Position numbers and translations under genes: made by a program. A DNA stretch of 64,000 nt from Planctomycetota bacterium. Lineage in GTDB: Bacteria > Planctomycetota > UBA8108 > JACQVS01. Below the pieces are notes generated by a model, which saw only the letters and a program-made list of their open reading frames with translations, ran no database searches and was not told where the DNA came from. Shown piece by piece: positions 27,492-36,509 of the stretch (position 1 is the first letter of the stretch; each line of letters starts with the position of its first letter). The stretch lies in the NCBI GenBank assembly GCA_028280485.1, contig JANQLS010000007.1, positions 62,001 through 126,000 of the forward strand. Reading direction: 5' to 3'.

Positions 27492-27709
27492 TATTAAAAT
27501 TGACATTAAAAGCTTCATTATTTTAAACGGAAACCTTCGATCTAAACTAAGATCTAAACAGGGATCTACTGGATTCAATAGAACCGTACTTCTTTTTATA
27601 ACCACCTGGATGGTACTATAGGATCCCCATCAAAGGAATGCGTACACTCTTAATTCCACGAATCAATTTCCAAGGAATCGATATTTCCAATTCCACCCTC
27701 GGAGGAAGA

Positions 27710-29566
27710 ATGAAGCTTCAAGCTCATGTCACACTTTGTCTTTGCCTTTTACTTTCAAGTTGGGCAAATGAAACCCACGCTCAAAATAGACGCAAACGAG
27801 TCCCTCAAGGATCGGGAACCTATGAACAGTATCCCGTTGCTCGTAAAGATGTCGTTGCTTTCGCACTTTACACCGTGTCAAACAAAACATTGAAGATCAC
27901 CGCTCAACTCTACCCTCTCAAAAAAGAGGAAGATCGAACGGTTCGTTTAGAACTTCTCGATGGAAACAATTGGAAAAAAATCGCTGAAACTCAAGTCATC
28001 GAATACGGCTGGACAGCTCCCTTTAAAGTTCCCAATTGGGACGATTCCAAGAGCTGGAAGTACCGAGTTGCTCACGGAAAAGAAGCCACCTTCGAAGGAG
28101 TGATTCGTAAGAATCCCGTCGATAAGGAAGAAGTCGTTATCGCCGGATTCACAGGAAACTCGGTCAATCCCCGCCACGGTGGAGATATTTCAAGAGACGA
28201 TTTAATCGCCAACATCAAGAAACTCGATGTCGACGTTCTCTTTTTCAGTGGCGACCAAGTTTACGATCATTTTCAGCATTACAAAATGTGGCTTAAATTC
28301 GGTAATGATTTCAAAGAAATCATTCGCAACCGCCCCACGATCACGATTCCCGATGATCACGATGTAGGTCAGCCGAATATTTGGGGGGCGAGTGGAAAAA
28401 AATCGACTTTAGGCGGTGCTGCGGATGGCGGTTACGCCCGTCCCGTCGATTACGTTAAATCCGTGGAACGCGCGCAGACCAGTCACCTCCCCGACCCCGT
28501 TGATCCTAAACCCATCCAGCGCGGTATCGGTGTTTACTTCACTGAAATGAATTGGGGACGTATCAGTTTCGCCATCTTAGAAGATCGTAAATTCAAAACG
28601 GGCCCGCACGGGATCATTCCCAAGCAAGGACCTCGACCCGATCACATCCGAAATCCAAACTACGATCCTAAAAGTGTGGATGTTCCCGAAGCGATCCTCC
28701 TGGGAAAACGCCAATTGAAGTTCTTAGATAGCTGGGGACAAAATTGGAAAAATGCCGATATGAAGATCGCCCTATCCCAAACGATCTTTGCCGGAGGGGC
28801 GCATATTCATGGGAAAGTGGGAGGGCGCCTTCACGCCGACTTAGATTCAAACGGCTGGCCCCAAACCGGAAGAAATAAAGCGATCGCTGCCTTCAGGAAA
28901 TGTTTTGCGCTTCACTTCGCCGGTGATCAACACCTGGCCACTATTTTTCACCACGGAATCGATAAGTTCCGCGATGGAAACTTTTCTTTCTGTGTTCCTT
29001 CGATCGCGAACTTATATCTGCGTTGGTGGAAGCCCTTACAACCAGGAAAGAATCGAGAAAAAGGTGCCCCCGAGTATACAGGGGATCACCTCGACGGATT
29101 TCACAATAAGGTGACTTGCTACGCGGCTGCGAATCCCGATGAACGACCCGCTAAAGGCGACAAGCTCACCACTCGAGCTGCGGGCTTTGGTATCGTAAGG
29201 ATGAATAAAAAGACGCGAAAGATCACCATGGAGTGCTATCCCCGAAACGTCGACGTAGCCGACAAGAAAACCAAACAACACTTAGGCTGGCCGAAGACCA
29301 TCGATCAGACGGACAACTACGGACGAAAAGCCGTGGCCTACCTTCCCACGATTCAGGCATCCTCTTCTGATCCGGTGATTAAAATTATCGAGGAGTCTAC
29401 CGGAGACTGGGTCTACGCCCTGAGAATTAAAGGAAAAACGTTTAGACCTAAAGTCTTCGCAAAGGGCTCTTACACGGTAGAGGTAGGCGAAGGAAAATCT
29501 AAGAAGGTCTACAAGGGAGTTCAAGCCTTAGGGAAGGATGTGAAAGCCATATTAGAAGTGAAGTAA
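27710..29566 (+). CDS. PhoD-like secreted metallophosphatase
   Basis: A 618-residue secreted protein with a signal peptide ending near ETHAQ. It is related to PhoD/alkaline phosphatase D-like metallophosphoesterases. Metal-site motifs are FFSGDQVYDH, TIPDDHDVG, LEDRKFK and the C-terminal HFAGDQHLATIFHHG. The N-terminal ~130 residues form a beta-rich domain, and a C-terminal beta domain follows the catalytic part. GGAGGAAG sits just before the ATG at 27710; the frame is open from 27638, but that start is unsupported. It diverges from the sulfatase/App1 pair, sharing ~220 bp of upstream DNA, so coordinated expression is plausible. Confidence 0.85.
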   Translation: MKLQAHVTLCLCLLLSSWANETHAQNRRKRVPQGSGTYEQYPVARKDVVAFALYTVSNKTLKITAQLYPLKKEEDRTVRLELLDGNNWKKIAETQVIEYGWTAPFKVPNWDDSKSWKYRVAHGKEATFEGVIRKNPVDKEEVVIAGFTGNSVNPRHGGDISRDDLIANIKKLDVDVLFFSGDQVYDHFQHYKMWLKFGNDFKEIIRNRPTITIPDDHDVGQPNIWGASGKKSTLGGAADGGYARPVDYVKSVERAQTSHLPDPVDPKPIQRGIGVYFTEMNWGRISFAILEDRKFKTGPHGIIPKQGPRPDHIRNPNYDPKSVDVPEAILLGKRQLKFLDSWGQNWKNADMKIALSQTIFAGGAHIHGKVGGRLHADLDSNGWPQTGRNKAIAAFRKCFALHFAGDQHLATIFHHGIDKFRDGNFSFCVPSIANLYLRWWKPLQPGKNREKGAPEYTGDHLDGFHNKVTCYAAANPDERPAKGDKLTTRAAGFGIVRMNKKTRKITMECYPRNVDVADKKTKQHLGWPKTIDQTDNYGRKAVAYLPTIQASSSDPVIKIIEESTGDWVYALRIKGKTFRPKVFAKGSYTVEVGEGKSKKVYKGVQALGKDVKAILEVK

Positions 29567-29572
29567 ATAAAC

Positions 29573-31957
29573 TCACTCACTTCGCGAAGGAGTGCCGATC
29601 TCTTCACTTAGATTTTCGATGAGTTCAGGCTGGGGATAGAGCCCACTCTGAAGTAATTGTGAAATGACGATGGATGTTCGTTTGGGAAACCACTCGGTGA
29701 GCATCCATCGTTTTTTTTCTGCCCATTCTTTTTCAACCGTGTAGGGCTGTGATCTTCGGACATCACCCCAGCGAGCTGATTCTAGTTGGAGCGCACTCTC
29801 AACAGCATTGAGTAAGCTCAAATACCGCGAATGAGTCTCACGAGCGCTCAAAAGTCCCCCGTCTCCCAACCATAATTGGGCTCGTTTCTTAAAAATCGAT
29901 TTAAATGAATCCAGTTCACAGAGGCGCTCAAAGAGGCGACCCGGGGATCCGTAGGAACGATCTTCATTGGGAAAAAGTGTAAACTCAACGGAATCATTAT
30001 CCCAACCAGAAGCAAAGGTCGAGTCAGCATCCCAGGTTAAAAACTTTAAAGGCCCTACCGGATTGTTCTGACGGTAAACTCGCAGATTGTTTCCATTCGT
30101 CAACGCCCAGTCTTCAGCTCCGTTGTAAATATGAAGCAGACAATAATCGGAAAAATCTTGAAAGTCGATCAATGCTTGCAATCGCTCTTGAGTCTCGACA
30201 TCACTCAAGTCATCTTCGATGAGTTCATGAATTTCAATCCAAAGTTTTTCAACCTCATCAGTCCCTTCGATCTCTCGTCCCCGGGACCGGAAAGTGAGAT
30301 AATCTTCTTTGGATCCACCGAGCTGATTGGCGAAAAAGTTTTCATCGGGCCGCTCAACGAGATTGTAAACCCCCCAGTAAAGTCCGTTCAAATAGACATG
30401 AACGAACCTTCCCCTTGAAGCCAATCGCCCCATCAAATATTCGGTTTCGCGCGACCATTGATCACGAACAAACTGAGCACTTTCCCTTACGGGCTCTTCA
30501 TGATAGACCCATGAATCATCTGAGCTACGAAGAACGAGGGAATCAAATTTTTGTTTTCCCTTTTGAGGGAAAAGGGGGTAATCGAGCTTCCCCTTCCCGT
30601 AGACCTTTCGAAAATTGACTCGAAGCGAATGCTTTTTTACTGCGGGATTTCGACTTTCATTCCCAAGAATCCTAAATCCCCCCTCGATTTGAAAACCGGG
30701 TTCGTCTTCAAATGCAAGGAACTCCAGCGATCCGAACCGTTCCCACTCCCAGCCCCGTTCTTCAGGATGGCTGTAAATCCCTTTTCGGCCAAAGAGCTCT
30801 TCCTGGGGAATCACCACTGAAACGGAGGGAAGAGAAAATAAGCCTTTCAAGAGTTCATCTTTATTTTTTCGAACGATCCTCGAATCCATTTTGTAATCGG
30901 CTCGAGACTTAGACCAGCGGCGAGGAAAGCCCTTCGGATTTTTCTTTTGTGAAAGCACGCTGTCAGTGTGAAGGTAACTTTTCGTTTCGATAGAACTCGA
31001 CTGATGGCCTTTAAGATAAGCAAAAGCCCGAATAACCGTCGAGCGATCAATTTTTAAAGGGTGCGAATATTTCTTACCGTGAGTTTCGGTGGGAAGAGAA
31101 CCATCTAAAGTGTAACGGATAGTGGCACCATCCGATTTCGTCGTCAGCTTCAATTTGAATGAACCACTGAAGAGAGTAGAAGGCTCTGAAAACTTAACTT
31201 TTTTAACGAAACCTTGAAGTAACTCCGAGTTCGCTCGACCAGGAGAGGATTGCTTCAAAAAACCTTCTCCATTTGTCGCCAATCCGTAGCTGACCCCTTC
31301 CTTTTGTTTGGGGTAAGGATTTCCGAATTGATGGGCGATCGTGACTCCATCCGATTTCGTGAGGGCTAAATATTCACCCTTCTTAGAGAGTTTGAAATTG
31401 GTATGAAACTCTTCGATTGATCTACGATCCTTTCCTGAAGCAAAGACGACCAATCGTTGATCGGGCTCCAGCTCATATTCGGGAAAAGACCACAAGGTGA
31501 GCTGACTGGGATCATCGCTCAGTGACCAATCTTTAAGGTTGACGGAGTATTCTCCTGAGTTCCAAATCTCTATCCAATCCGAATCGTCACCATCTTGATC
31601 TCGGAAGTCACCTGAACTCGAGGCCTGAATTTCACTGATGATGATGAGATCTTGCTCCCCCACCTGAGCCTGAGAAATAGCGTAGACAAAAGGACCTGAT
31701 TGAGTTTTCTGCCCGAACCAAGAGGAATTGGGAGAAGATCCTGGGACTTGAGATGGCCAGCGATCCCCCGGATTCGGAACTCTTTGAACGAGCCCCATCT
31801 CTTTGAGGAGATCTCCTCTCAGACCATTATCTAAAAGTGCAGTAGGAACGGTCGAAGTCTGTAGAGCAGCTCGCGCAGCTTGTTGAGAACGAAGGTTCTC
31901 TAAGACAAACCCTAGGGATAGAAACAAAATGGCGAGAATTAGAAGCTTCCAAGACAT
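29573..31957 (-). CDS. CotH kinase-domain protein with lamin-tail domain
   Basis: A 794-residue protein anchored or exported by an N-terminal hydrophobic helix (LLILAILFLSLGFVL). Domain order: a lamin-tail-like domain (~100-230, IIISEIQAS, DSDWIEIWNSG, LKDWSLSDD), a chitobiase C-terminal-like beta domain (~260-330, TIRYTLDGSLPTE) and a CotH-type kinase domain (~370-750, with GLYWGVYNLVERPDE, RSRG and FLTWDADSTFAS). CotH proteins are atypical kinases that phosphorylate proteins of the spore coat in Bacillus. The target here is unknown. It is last in the operon of cytochrome, VTC and DUF4956, 25 bp after DUF4956. Confidence 0.88.
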   Translation of the reverse strand: MSWKLLILAILFLSLGFVLENLRSQQAARAALQTSTVPTALLDNGLRGDLLKEMGLVQRVPNPGDRWPSQVPGSSPNSSWFGQKTQSGPFVYAISQAQVGEQDLIIISEIQASSSGDFRDQDGDDSDWIEIWNSGEYSVNLKDWSLSDDPSQLTLWSFPEYELEPDQRLVVFASGKDRRSIEEFHTNFKLSKKGEYLALTKSDGVTIAHQFGNPYPKQKEGVSYGLATNGEGFLKQSSPGRANSELLQGFVKKVKFSEPSTLFSGSFKLKLTTKSDGATIRYTLDGSLPTETHGKKYSHPLKIDRSTVIRAFAYLKGHQSSSIETKSYLHTDSVLSQKKNPKGFPRRWSKSRADYKMDSRIVRKNKDELLKGLFSLPSVSVVIPQEELFGRKGIYSHPEERGWEWERFGSLEFLAFEDEPGFQIEGGFRILGNESRNPAVKKHSLRVNFRKVYGKGKLDYPLFPQKGKQKFDSLVLRSSDDSWVYHEEPVRESAQFVRDQWSRETEYLMGRLASRGRFVHVYLNGLYWGVYNLVERPDENFFANQLGGSKEDYLTFRSRGREIEGTDEVEKLWIEIHELIEDDLSDVETQERLQALIDFQDFSDYCLLHIYNGAEDWALTNGNNLRVYRQNNPVGPLKFLTWDADSTFASGWDNDSVEFTLFPNEDRSYGSPGRLFERLCELDSFKSIFKKRAQLWLGDGGLLSARETHSRYLSLLNAVESALQLESARWGDVRRSQPYTVEKEWAEKKRWMLTEWFPKRTSIVISQLLQSGLYPQPELIENLSEEIGTPSRSE

Positions 31958-31982
31958 GGACCGTCCTTTTTATCCAATGCGA

Positions 31983-32711
31983 TCAAAGGGCTCCTGCATG
32001 ATGGAGAAATAAACTCGACCTCGAAGAGTGAGCGATATGGCGAGCTTGGCTCTGTACCTTAAAAAAGACTTCCGAATGCTCGGGAGGAAACTTGTAGGAA
32101 ATCGTGGCTAAGGCATCGCCTTCTTGAACTCCTTCGAGTTCTCCCTGAGGAAGAGTCTCTTGCAACATCTCCATCAAGACTCGACCCGTCTCTTGGTATT
32201 CCTCAAGAGCTAAAGTGATCGTTAGAAGCCCGCCTTCCACTTTGTTGGTGCTACGACCTCGAATCCATTCCGAAAGGCCTAATCCGATGACAGCAACCGT
32301 TAAAATCACACCTAAAAACACTAGATTGAAGGTCGCGCAACAAAGTGAAGAAGCGATGACCAACATGATGAAGCCGATCTCTTCAGGCTCTTTGATAGGT
32401 GTCCTAAATCTCACGATGGATAAAGCCCCCAACAATCCCAGGGACAGGGGGAGTGAGAATTGAATGCAAATGAAGATGGCGGTGACCGAAACTCCCAATA
32501 AGGGAAAAGCTCGATGGGCTTGACTGCCCGTCGAACGGTTTCGATAAAATTTTTGGTACAAATAAGAAATAAACAGAGCACACAACAACGAGACCCCAAG
32601 AACGGTAAAGAAACCAGCAATCCCGACATCTTCAACTTTAATCGGCGCCAGCTTTCCTAAAGCTTCTCCCCAACTAGCGTTCACTTCTTCTGAAGGCATT
32701 CTGTACTCCAA
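31983..32711 (-). CDS. DUF4956 membrane protein
   Basis: A 242-residue integral membrane protein. Three to four helices lie between residues ~28 and ~150 (FFTVLGVSLLCALFISYLY, LLGVSVTAIFICIQFSL, IMLVIASSLCCATFNLVFLG). The family signature between helices is LGLLGALSIVRFRTPIKEPEE. A soluble C-terminal domain of ~90 residues follows. Its molecular role is unknown, but genes of this family typically accompany VTC-domain and CotH genes, exactly as here. It lies 29 bp after the VTC gene on the minus strand. Confidence 0.88.
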   Translation of the reverse strand: MEYRMPSEEVNASWGEALGKLAPIKVEDVGIAGFFTVLGVSLLCALFISYLYQKFYRNRSTGSQAHRAFPLLGVSVTAIFICIQFSLPLSLGLLGALSIVRFRTPIKEPEEIGFIMLVIASSLCCATFNLVFLGVILTVAVIGLGLSEWIRGRSTNKVEGGLLTITLALEEYQETGRVLMEMLQETLPQGELEGVQEGDALATISYKFPPEHSEVFFKVQSQARHIAHSSRSSLFLHHAGAL

Positions 32712-32740
32712 CGAGCTTATTTCAATAATCTGAGAGTTTC

Positions 32741-33499
32741 TTACGGATCAAACTGTAAAAGAATCTTCGAACATTCGAAGTACTTTGAAAACGAGGTCTT
32801 CCTCAACCCATGACGAACGATGTGAGAGAGGTGATCGGGAAGCGATCCTTCTCGGCCTTTGATCTCTAAGATCGAACAAGGCAGTTCCCGATCAAATCCG
32901 AGCTGCCCCCGAGAAGAATGAATCAAGGGGGCATGAATTTTACTATCGAGGCTGACCCGCATCTTAGAAAAGGGATCGATAAACCGATGGCGGTGATAAC
33001 GCACCTCAAAGGCGGGAACTAAATTCCCCGGTAAAACGATCCCAAAACAGGGTAAAAGCTCTTGCACCTTACGGGTAAGCTCTAAATCCATCCCTCGACT
33101 TGCAAGTTCTTCACCCGTCCAAGGGAAAAGAAGCCTTCTCTTTTCTCTTTGAGACCCCACCCGAGACTTCACTTCTAAGAAAACCGCAGAGTCTTGTGCG
33201 CTCGATTCAACATCTTGATACCAGCGCAGTCGAACTTTGGTCTTCAGATAGTCACTCCCGATTTTTTCCCGTAAAAAAGCCCAGTCGGGAGTATCGAAGT
33301 AAAAGCTTCGAATGATGGCTTCAGGGAAATCAGGGTCTCTTTGACACTTTGAAGAAAGCTCGTATAGGAGCCCCCGAGAATTGAGAGTACTTAAGGAGTA
33401 CTTCGTTTCGTACTCGTACTTCCCAACCCCCCGAACCTCTGGCAGATCAACCGCTATCTGCGATTCTTCATAATTTGTTTTTTCGCAGATGTGTTGCAT
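32741..33499 (-). CDS. VTC-domain protein (polyphosphate polymerase-like)
   Basis: A 252-residue tunnel-fold protein of the VTC/triphosphate tunnel family. Basic and acidic lining residues expected for the fold are visible: YEYETKYSL, SFYFDTPDW, KTKVRLRWYQ, VFLEVKSRV, FEVRYHRHRF, SILEIKGREG and a final SFSKY. In yeast, Vtc4 makes polyphosphate; activity of the bacterial CotH-linked forms is uncertain. Its only in-frame ATG lies 46 bp inside the preceding cytochrome gene, so the two genes overlap and may be translationally coupled. Confidence 0.85.
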   Translation of the reverse strand: MQHICEKTNYEESQIAVDLPEVRGVGKYEYETKYSLSTLNSRGLLYELSSKCQRDPDFPEAIIRSFYFDTPDWAFLREKIGSDYLKTKVRLRWYQDVESSAQDSAVFLEVKSRVGSQREKRRLLFPWTGEELASRGMDLELTRKVQELLPCFGIVLPGNLVPAFEVRYHRHRFIDPFSKMRVSLDSKIHAPLIHSSRGQLGFDRELPCSILEIKGREGSLPDHLSHIVRHGLRKTSFSKYFECSKILLQFDP

Positions 33500-35232
33500 A
33501 GCTTTTTAATCAACTCGGTAACCTGCACTTTTCGGTGCTCGGGGGTTTGAAGCAAGTCATACTCGTCGCGGGTAAGTTTTCTGCCGAGAACTTTTTCTAC
33601 CGAAACCAATCCGAACAAACGGTTAACGGCATAATCGCTTAAAAGCTCTTTCAGCATCTCTTGAAGGGGAAGGTTTTCAATCTCAGAAACACTGTAAGAG
33701 TGGTTGGCTATCAATCGGATGACCGGATCTTCACTTCTTAACCAAGCTAATCCAACGGGTCGCTTCAGACTTCCCGCATAATTCTTAATCCAAGAAAGAT
33801 CGGTTTCGATCTCTGTTCCCCAGCCTTTGTTAAGTTCCTCCACAGTCCAACGCACAGGTTTATCCAAATGACAAAGATTACAAGCATTGGGATGACCCGC
33901 CTCTAACATGGAGAGGTCGCTGGGAGAAGAAATCGTGTGACTGCGAACAATCGTCTCGAGACCCTGCACGTACTTCGGCATATGACAATCTAGACAATTG
34001 ACCTTGTCTGAGTGACGACTGTGGTTACTAGCAAAAGTACTGTCCTCGAATTTGGGATGACAACTGATACAGGCCTTAACGTGATGCTCACGGTCGGGCT
34101 CTCCCCTTCCCAGTTGATTGGACTTATGGGGATTGTGACAACTCGTACACATGACCTGAGATGTGCAAGCACCAGCATCTTGGTCTAAGGCCTCAGCAGA
34201 ATTCCAACGAGCGGCACCATTGGCGTACCTTCCGACCTCTGCACTGTGACATTGCCTACAAATACTGTTGACCACGTAAGGATTCTTCGGATCTGAAGCA
34301 ACGGGTTGACTCGATCCTTCATGCCGAATTTTCAGTGAAGGATGAGTAGGAACAAAACTCATCTTCTTCTCGTTATAGGAATGCTCCCGTCCCCCAAAGT
34401 GGCAACTTTCACAGCTGATACCAAATTGAATGAGATCATGCTCATTAATTTGCAAATCTTCTTGCCGCCAAGATAAAACCTCAAAAGTACCATCGATCAG
34501 ATTGAGACCGATATCTTCTTCGGGAAATCCCTTCTTCCAGCCCCCCCCTTTAAATCGTAAGCCGTAAGGAAAGGTATTGTGACAACTCACACAACTTTCG
34601 TTCCAAGCGAATTCCGGTGGATCATCAAAGATGTACTCACCGAAGGAACGCCCATCATCGTAGTCGTGTTCAGCCGGCGGATAAGAATCGAAGTAGAGTT
34701 CAGGGAGCCAGCGTTGACGAAGATAGGAATAACCGAAGGGCAGCTTTGAGGGGACGGTGAACGCCGGGTGATCGGTATCTTCAGGGCCCTCGACTTGGAG
34801 CCCAATGTAGAACTGATAAAACCGAGAACCGACGACCAAAGTAACTTTTAACTTACGTACCAATTCTTCCTGGATGAAGAAGGACATATAGTAGTTCCCC
34901 TCTTCAGTATGAAAAAGAATCTCACCTGGCCCGTATTTCTCTCTAACACCCGAAAAATCGCCTTTGACCGACTGGGCGCTCGCCTTTCGGTTCATTTGGC
35001 TGTGAGCATGATTACCCCAAGAGTCATACTTACTATCATGGCAGTTCATACAGACCTTAGCACCCACATAATCTTTAGGCAGAATATTACTGTAGTGAGG
35101 GTCTAAGGTCGGTTCTGCGTATTGCTTTGCTTTCTCTTGAAGATTTTCTAATTCATCTCCACTAAAGACTTCGGCCCCCAAAACGAAGCTCAACAAGAAA
35201 ACGACTGCTGTGATTTTTTCTCTTCTATCCAT
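33454..35232 (-). CDS. Octaheme c-type cytochrome
   Basis: A 592-residue exported multiheme cytochrome with signal peptide KITAVVFLLSFVLGAEVFSG from the ATG at 35232. Eight CxxCH motifs are present: CMNCH, CVSCH, CESCH, CRQCH, CTSCH, CISCH, CLDCH and CNLCH. They are spread over residues ~60-465, with ~130-residue heme-free stretches after the first. The final ~130 residues are helical and heme-free. The spacing resembles cytochrome c554/octaheme reductase relatives, but the electron partner or substrate is unknown. It is first in the operon, overlapping the VTC gene. Confidence 0.9.
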   Translation of the reverse strand: MDRREKITAVVFLLSFVLGAEVFSGDELENLQEKAKQYAEPTLDPHYSNILPKDYVGAKVCMNCHDSKYDSWGNHAHSQMNRKASAQSVKGDFSGVREKYGPGEILFHTEEGNYYMSFFIQEELVRKLKVTLVVGSRFYQFYIGLQVEGPEDTDHPAFTVPSKLPFGYSYLRQRWLPELYFDSYPPAEHDYDDGRSFGEYIFDDPPEFAWNESCVSCHNTFPYGLRFKGGGWKKGFPEEDIGLNLIDGTFEVLSWRQEDLQINEHDLIQFGISCESCHFGGREHSYNEKKMSFVPTHPSLKIRHEGSSQPVASDPKNPYVVNSICRQCHSAEVGRYANGAARWNSAEALDQDAGACTSQVMCTSCHNPHKSNQLGRGEPDREHHVKACISCHPKFEDSTFASNHSRHSDKVNCLDCHMPKYVQGLETIVRSHTISSPSDLSMLEAGHPNACNLCHLDKPVRWTVEELNKGWGTEIETDLSWIKNYAGSLKRPVGLAWLRSEDPVIRLIANHSYSVSEIENLPLQEMLKELLSDYAVNRLFGLVSVEKVLGRKLTRDEYDLLQTPEHRKVQVTELIKKLCNTSAKKQIMKNRR

Positions 35233-35250
35233 CTTATATAAGACCACCAA

Positions 35251-35707
35251 GCTAAATTGAGATGCTGTGGTTTAAAAGAATCTTAAAGACCATTCATCTA
35301 TATATCGGAAACGATGGCTTCTTCCCCATAAAGAAGAGCTTCCATTAAAGTTAATATCACAGTTTTTATCATTCGCCCATGTAGGGAACGTTACCTGAAC
35401 CTCCATGCGACGAATTTACCGCTCTTGAAATATCAATCCCTTAACAGTTTTCTACCTTTGTCAAACTCGTTGACAAAATATGGAGTTCCGATTCTGTATC
35501 GATAAGGAGAAAGTCTTAATTTGGTATAGCTATCAACATTACTGGGCAGTTGCTGGCATTGGGGTATACTTCCTCGGCCTTACTCAGAAGTTCAAATAAT
35601 CGTTGACTTCTATTTGGATGGGAACCAGAAGTTCATCGAAGAGGATTCGTCGTACAAACAATCCTCGTTCTGAGTAGGAATGGAATGCTATACCGTTGAG
35701 AGGGAAA
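35251..35707. other. Intergenic region between cytochrome operon and pilin cluster
   Basis: About 450 bp with divergent genes on either side, so it should carry both promoters. A TTGACA at 35470-35475 is the best -35-like hexamer, but no good -10 sits at the right distance. No RNA gene, repeat family member or open frame worth calling was seen. Confidence 0.4.
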
Positions 35708-36310
35708 ATGGGAAGCACACAATCACATTGCGTCAACGCAATCTCATTTAGAAAGAGTGAGCGAGATATCTCTAAGTCTTCACGTCTTCAGGGATTCTCT
35801 TTACTCGAATTGATGATCTATGTCGGACTTGTCGGAGTGCTAACAGCTCCGATTGTCGCCGTAACTCAACAAGTTGCTCGAGCGACTCATGAAGCCGACC
35901 TCGTAGCGAGAGTTGTCGAACGAAACAGCACGATCCTCGATCGTATGTCAGACGACTTCAGAAATGCCATCAATGGCTCTGCCGTTCTAGACAACGGTGG
36001 AAAAACCATCATCCTCGATCTCGCTGGAACCTTCGATGGTTCTACCTACACCCCAGGAAACACCATCCGTTACCACATCGTCGGCAACAGTTCTCAAGCC
36101 GAAGATAGCTCCAACAACTTCATTCAAAGAGTCAATGACGACACCGGAGAAACTCTTTCCATCGGATCCTATATCGATGTGAATTCGAGTCTCTTTGCCT
36201 TGAATGGAGATGGTATCGTCGCGACGATCACCAACTTTGGTACCTCGCACAAAACGGATATCAGTACGCGGATGACTCAAACCATACTTATCTTTCCACT
36301 TAATAATTAG
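35708..36310 (+). CDS. PilW/GspJ-like prepilin
   Basis: A 200-residue protein with a class III prepilin signal: cleavage after Gly29 leaves FSLLELMIYVGLVGVL, with Phe at +1 and Glu at +5 of the mature protein. The body is beta-rich and acidic. It should be processed by prepilin peptidase and enter a type IV pilus or type II secretion pseudopilus as a minor subunit. GAGAGGG precedes the ATG at 35708; an in-frame TTG at 35696 is less likely. Its stop codon (TAG) is the first bases of a family B repeat element. Confidence 0.82.
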   Translation: MGSTQSHCVNAISFRKSERDISKSSRLQGFSLLELMIYVGLVGVLTAPIVAVTQQVARATHEADLVARVVERNSTILDRMSDDFRNAINGSAVLDNGGKTIILDLAGTFDGSTYTPGNTIRYHIVGNSSQAEDSSNNFIQRVNDDTGETLSIGSYIDVNSSLFALNGDGIVATITNFGTSHKTDISTRMTQTILIFPLNN

Positions 36311-36455
36311 TTCCTGTTGAGTAACAGGGACTAATTATATTTGTGCGGGATCGCGCAAATCACAAACCTAGGCTAAAAGCCTAGGTTAAGTGGAACAACG
36401 CAGTTCGCAAAACTGCTTGGAGTACTTGAATTAAGGTCACAACGGCCTTTATTCA
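36307..36455. repeat. Multi-hairpin palindromic element, family B, copy 2, inside the pilin cluster
   Basis: Begins with TTAGTTCCTGT/AACAGGGACTAA, then ATTTGTGCGGGATCGCGCAAAT, CCTAGGCTAAAAGCCTAGG, GCAGTTCGCAAAACTGC-TTGGAG and AAGGTC-ACAACG-GCCTT. Order and linkers match 5668-5860, while several stems differ in sequence. The opening stem is also the opening stem of the element at 53459. It lies within a run of co-directional genes. Confidence 0.85.
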
Positions 36456-36509
36456 ACAGAAAATAATCAAACTGAAATCAACACTTAGCTTAATCGGGTC
36501 AACCAAGCT

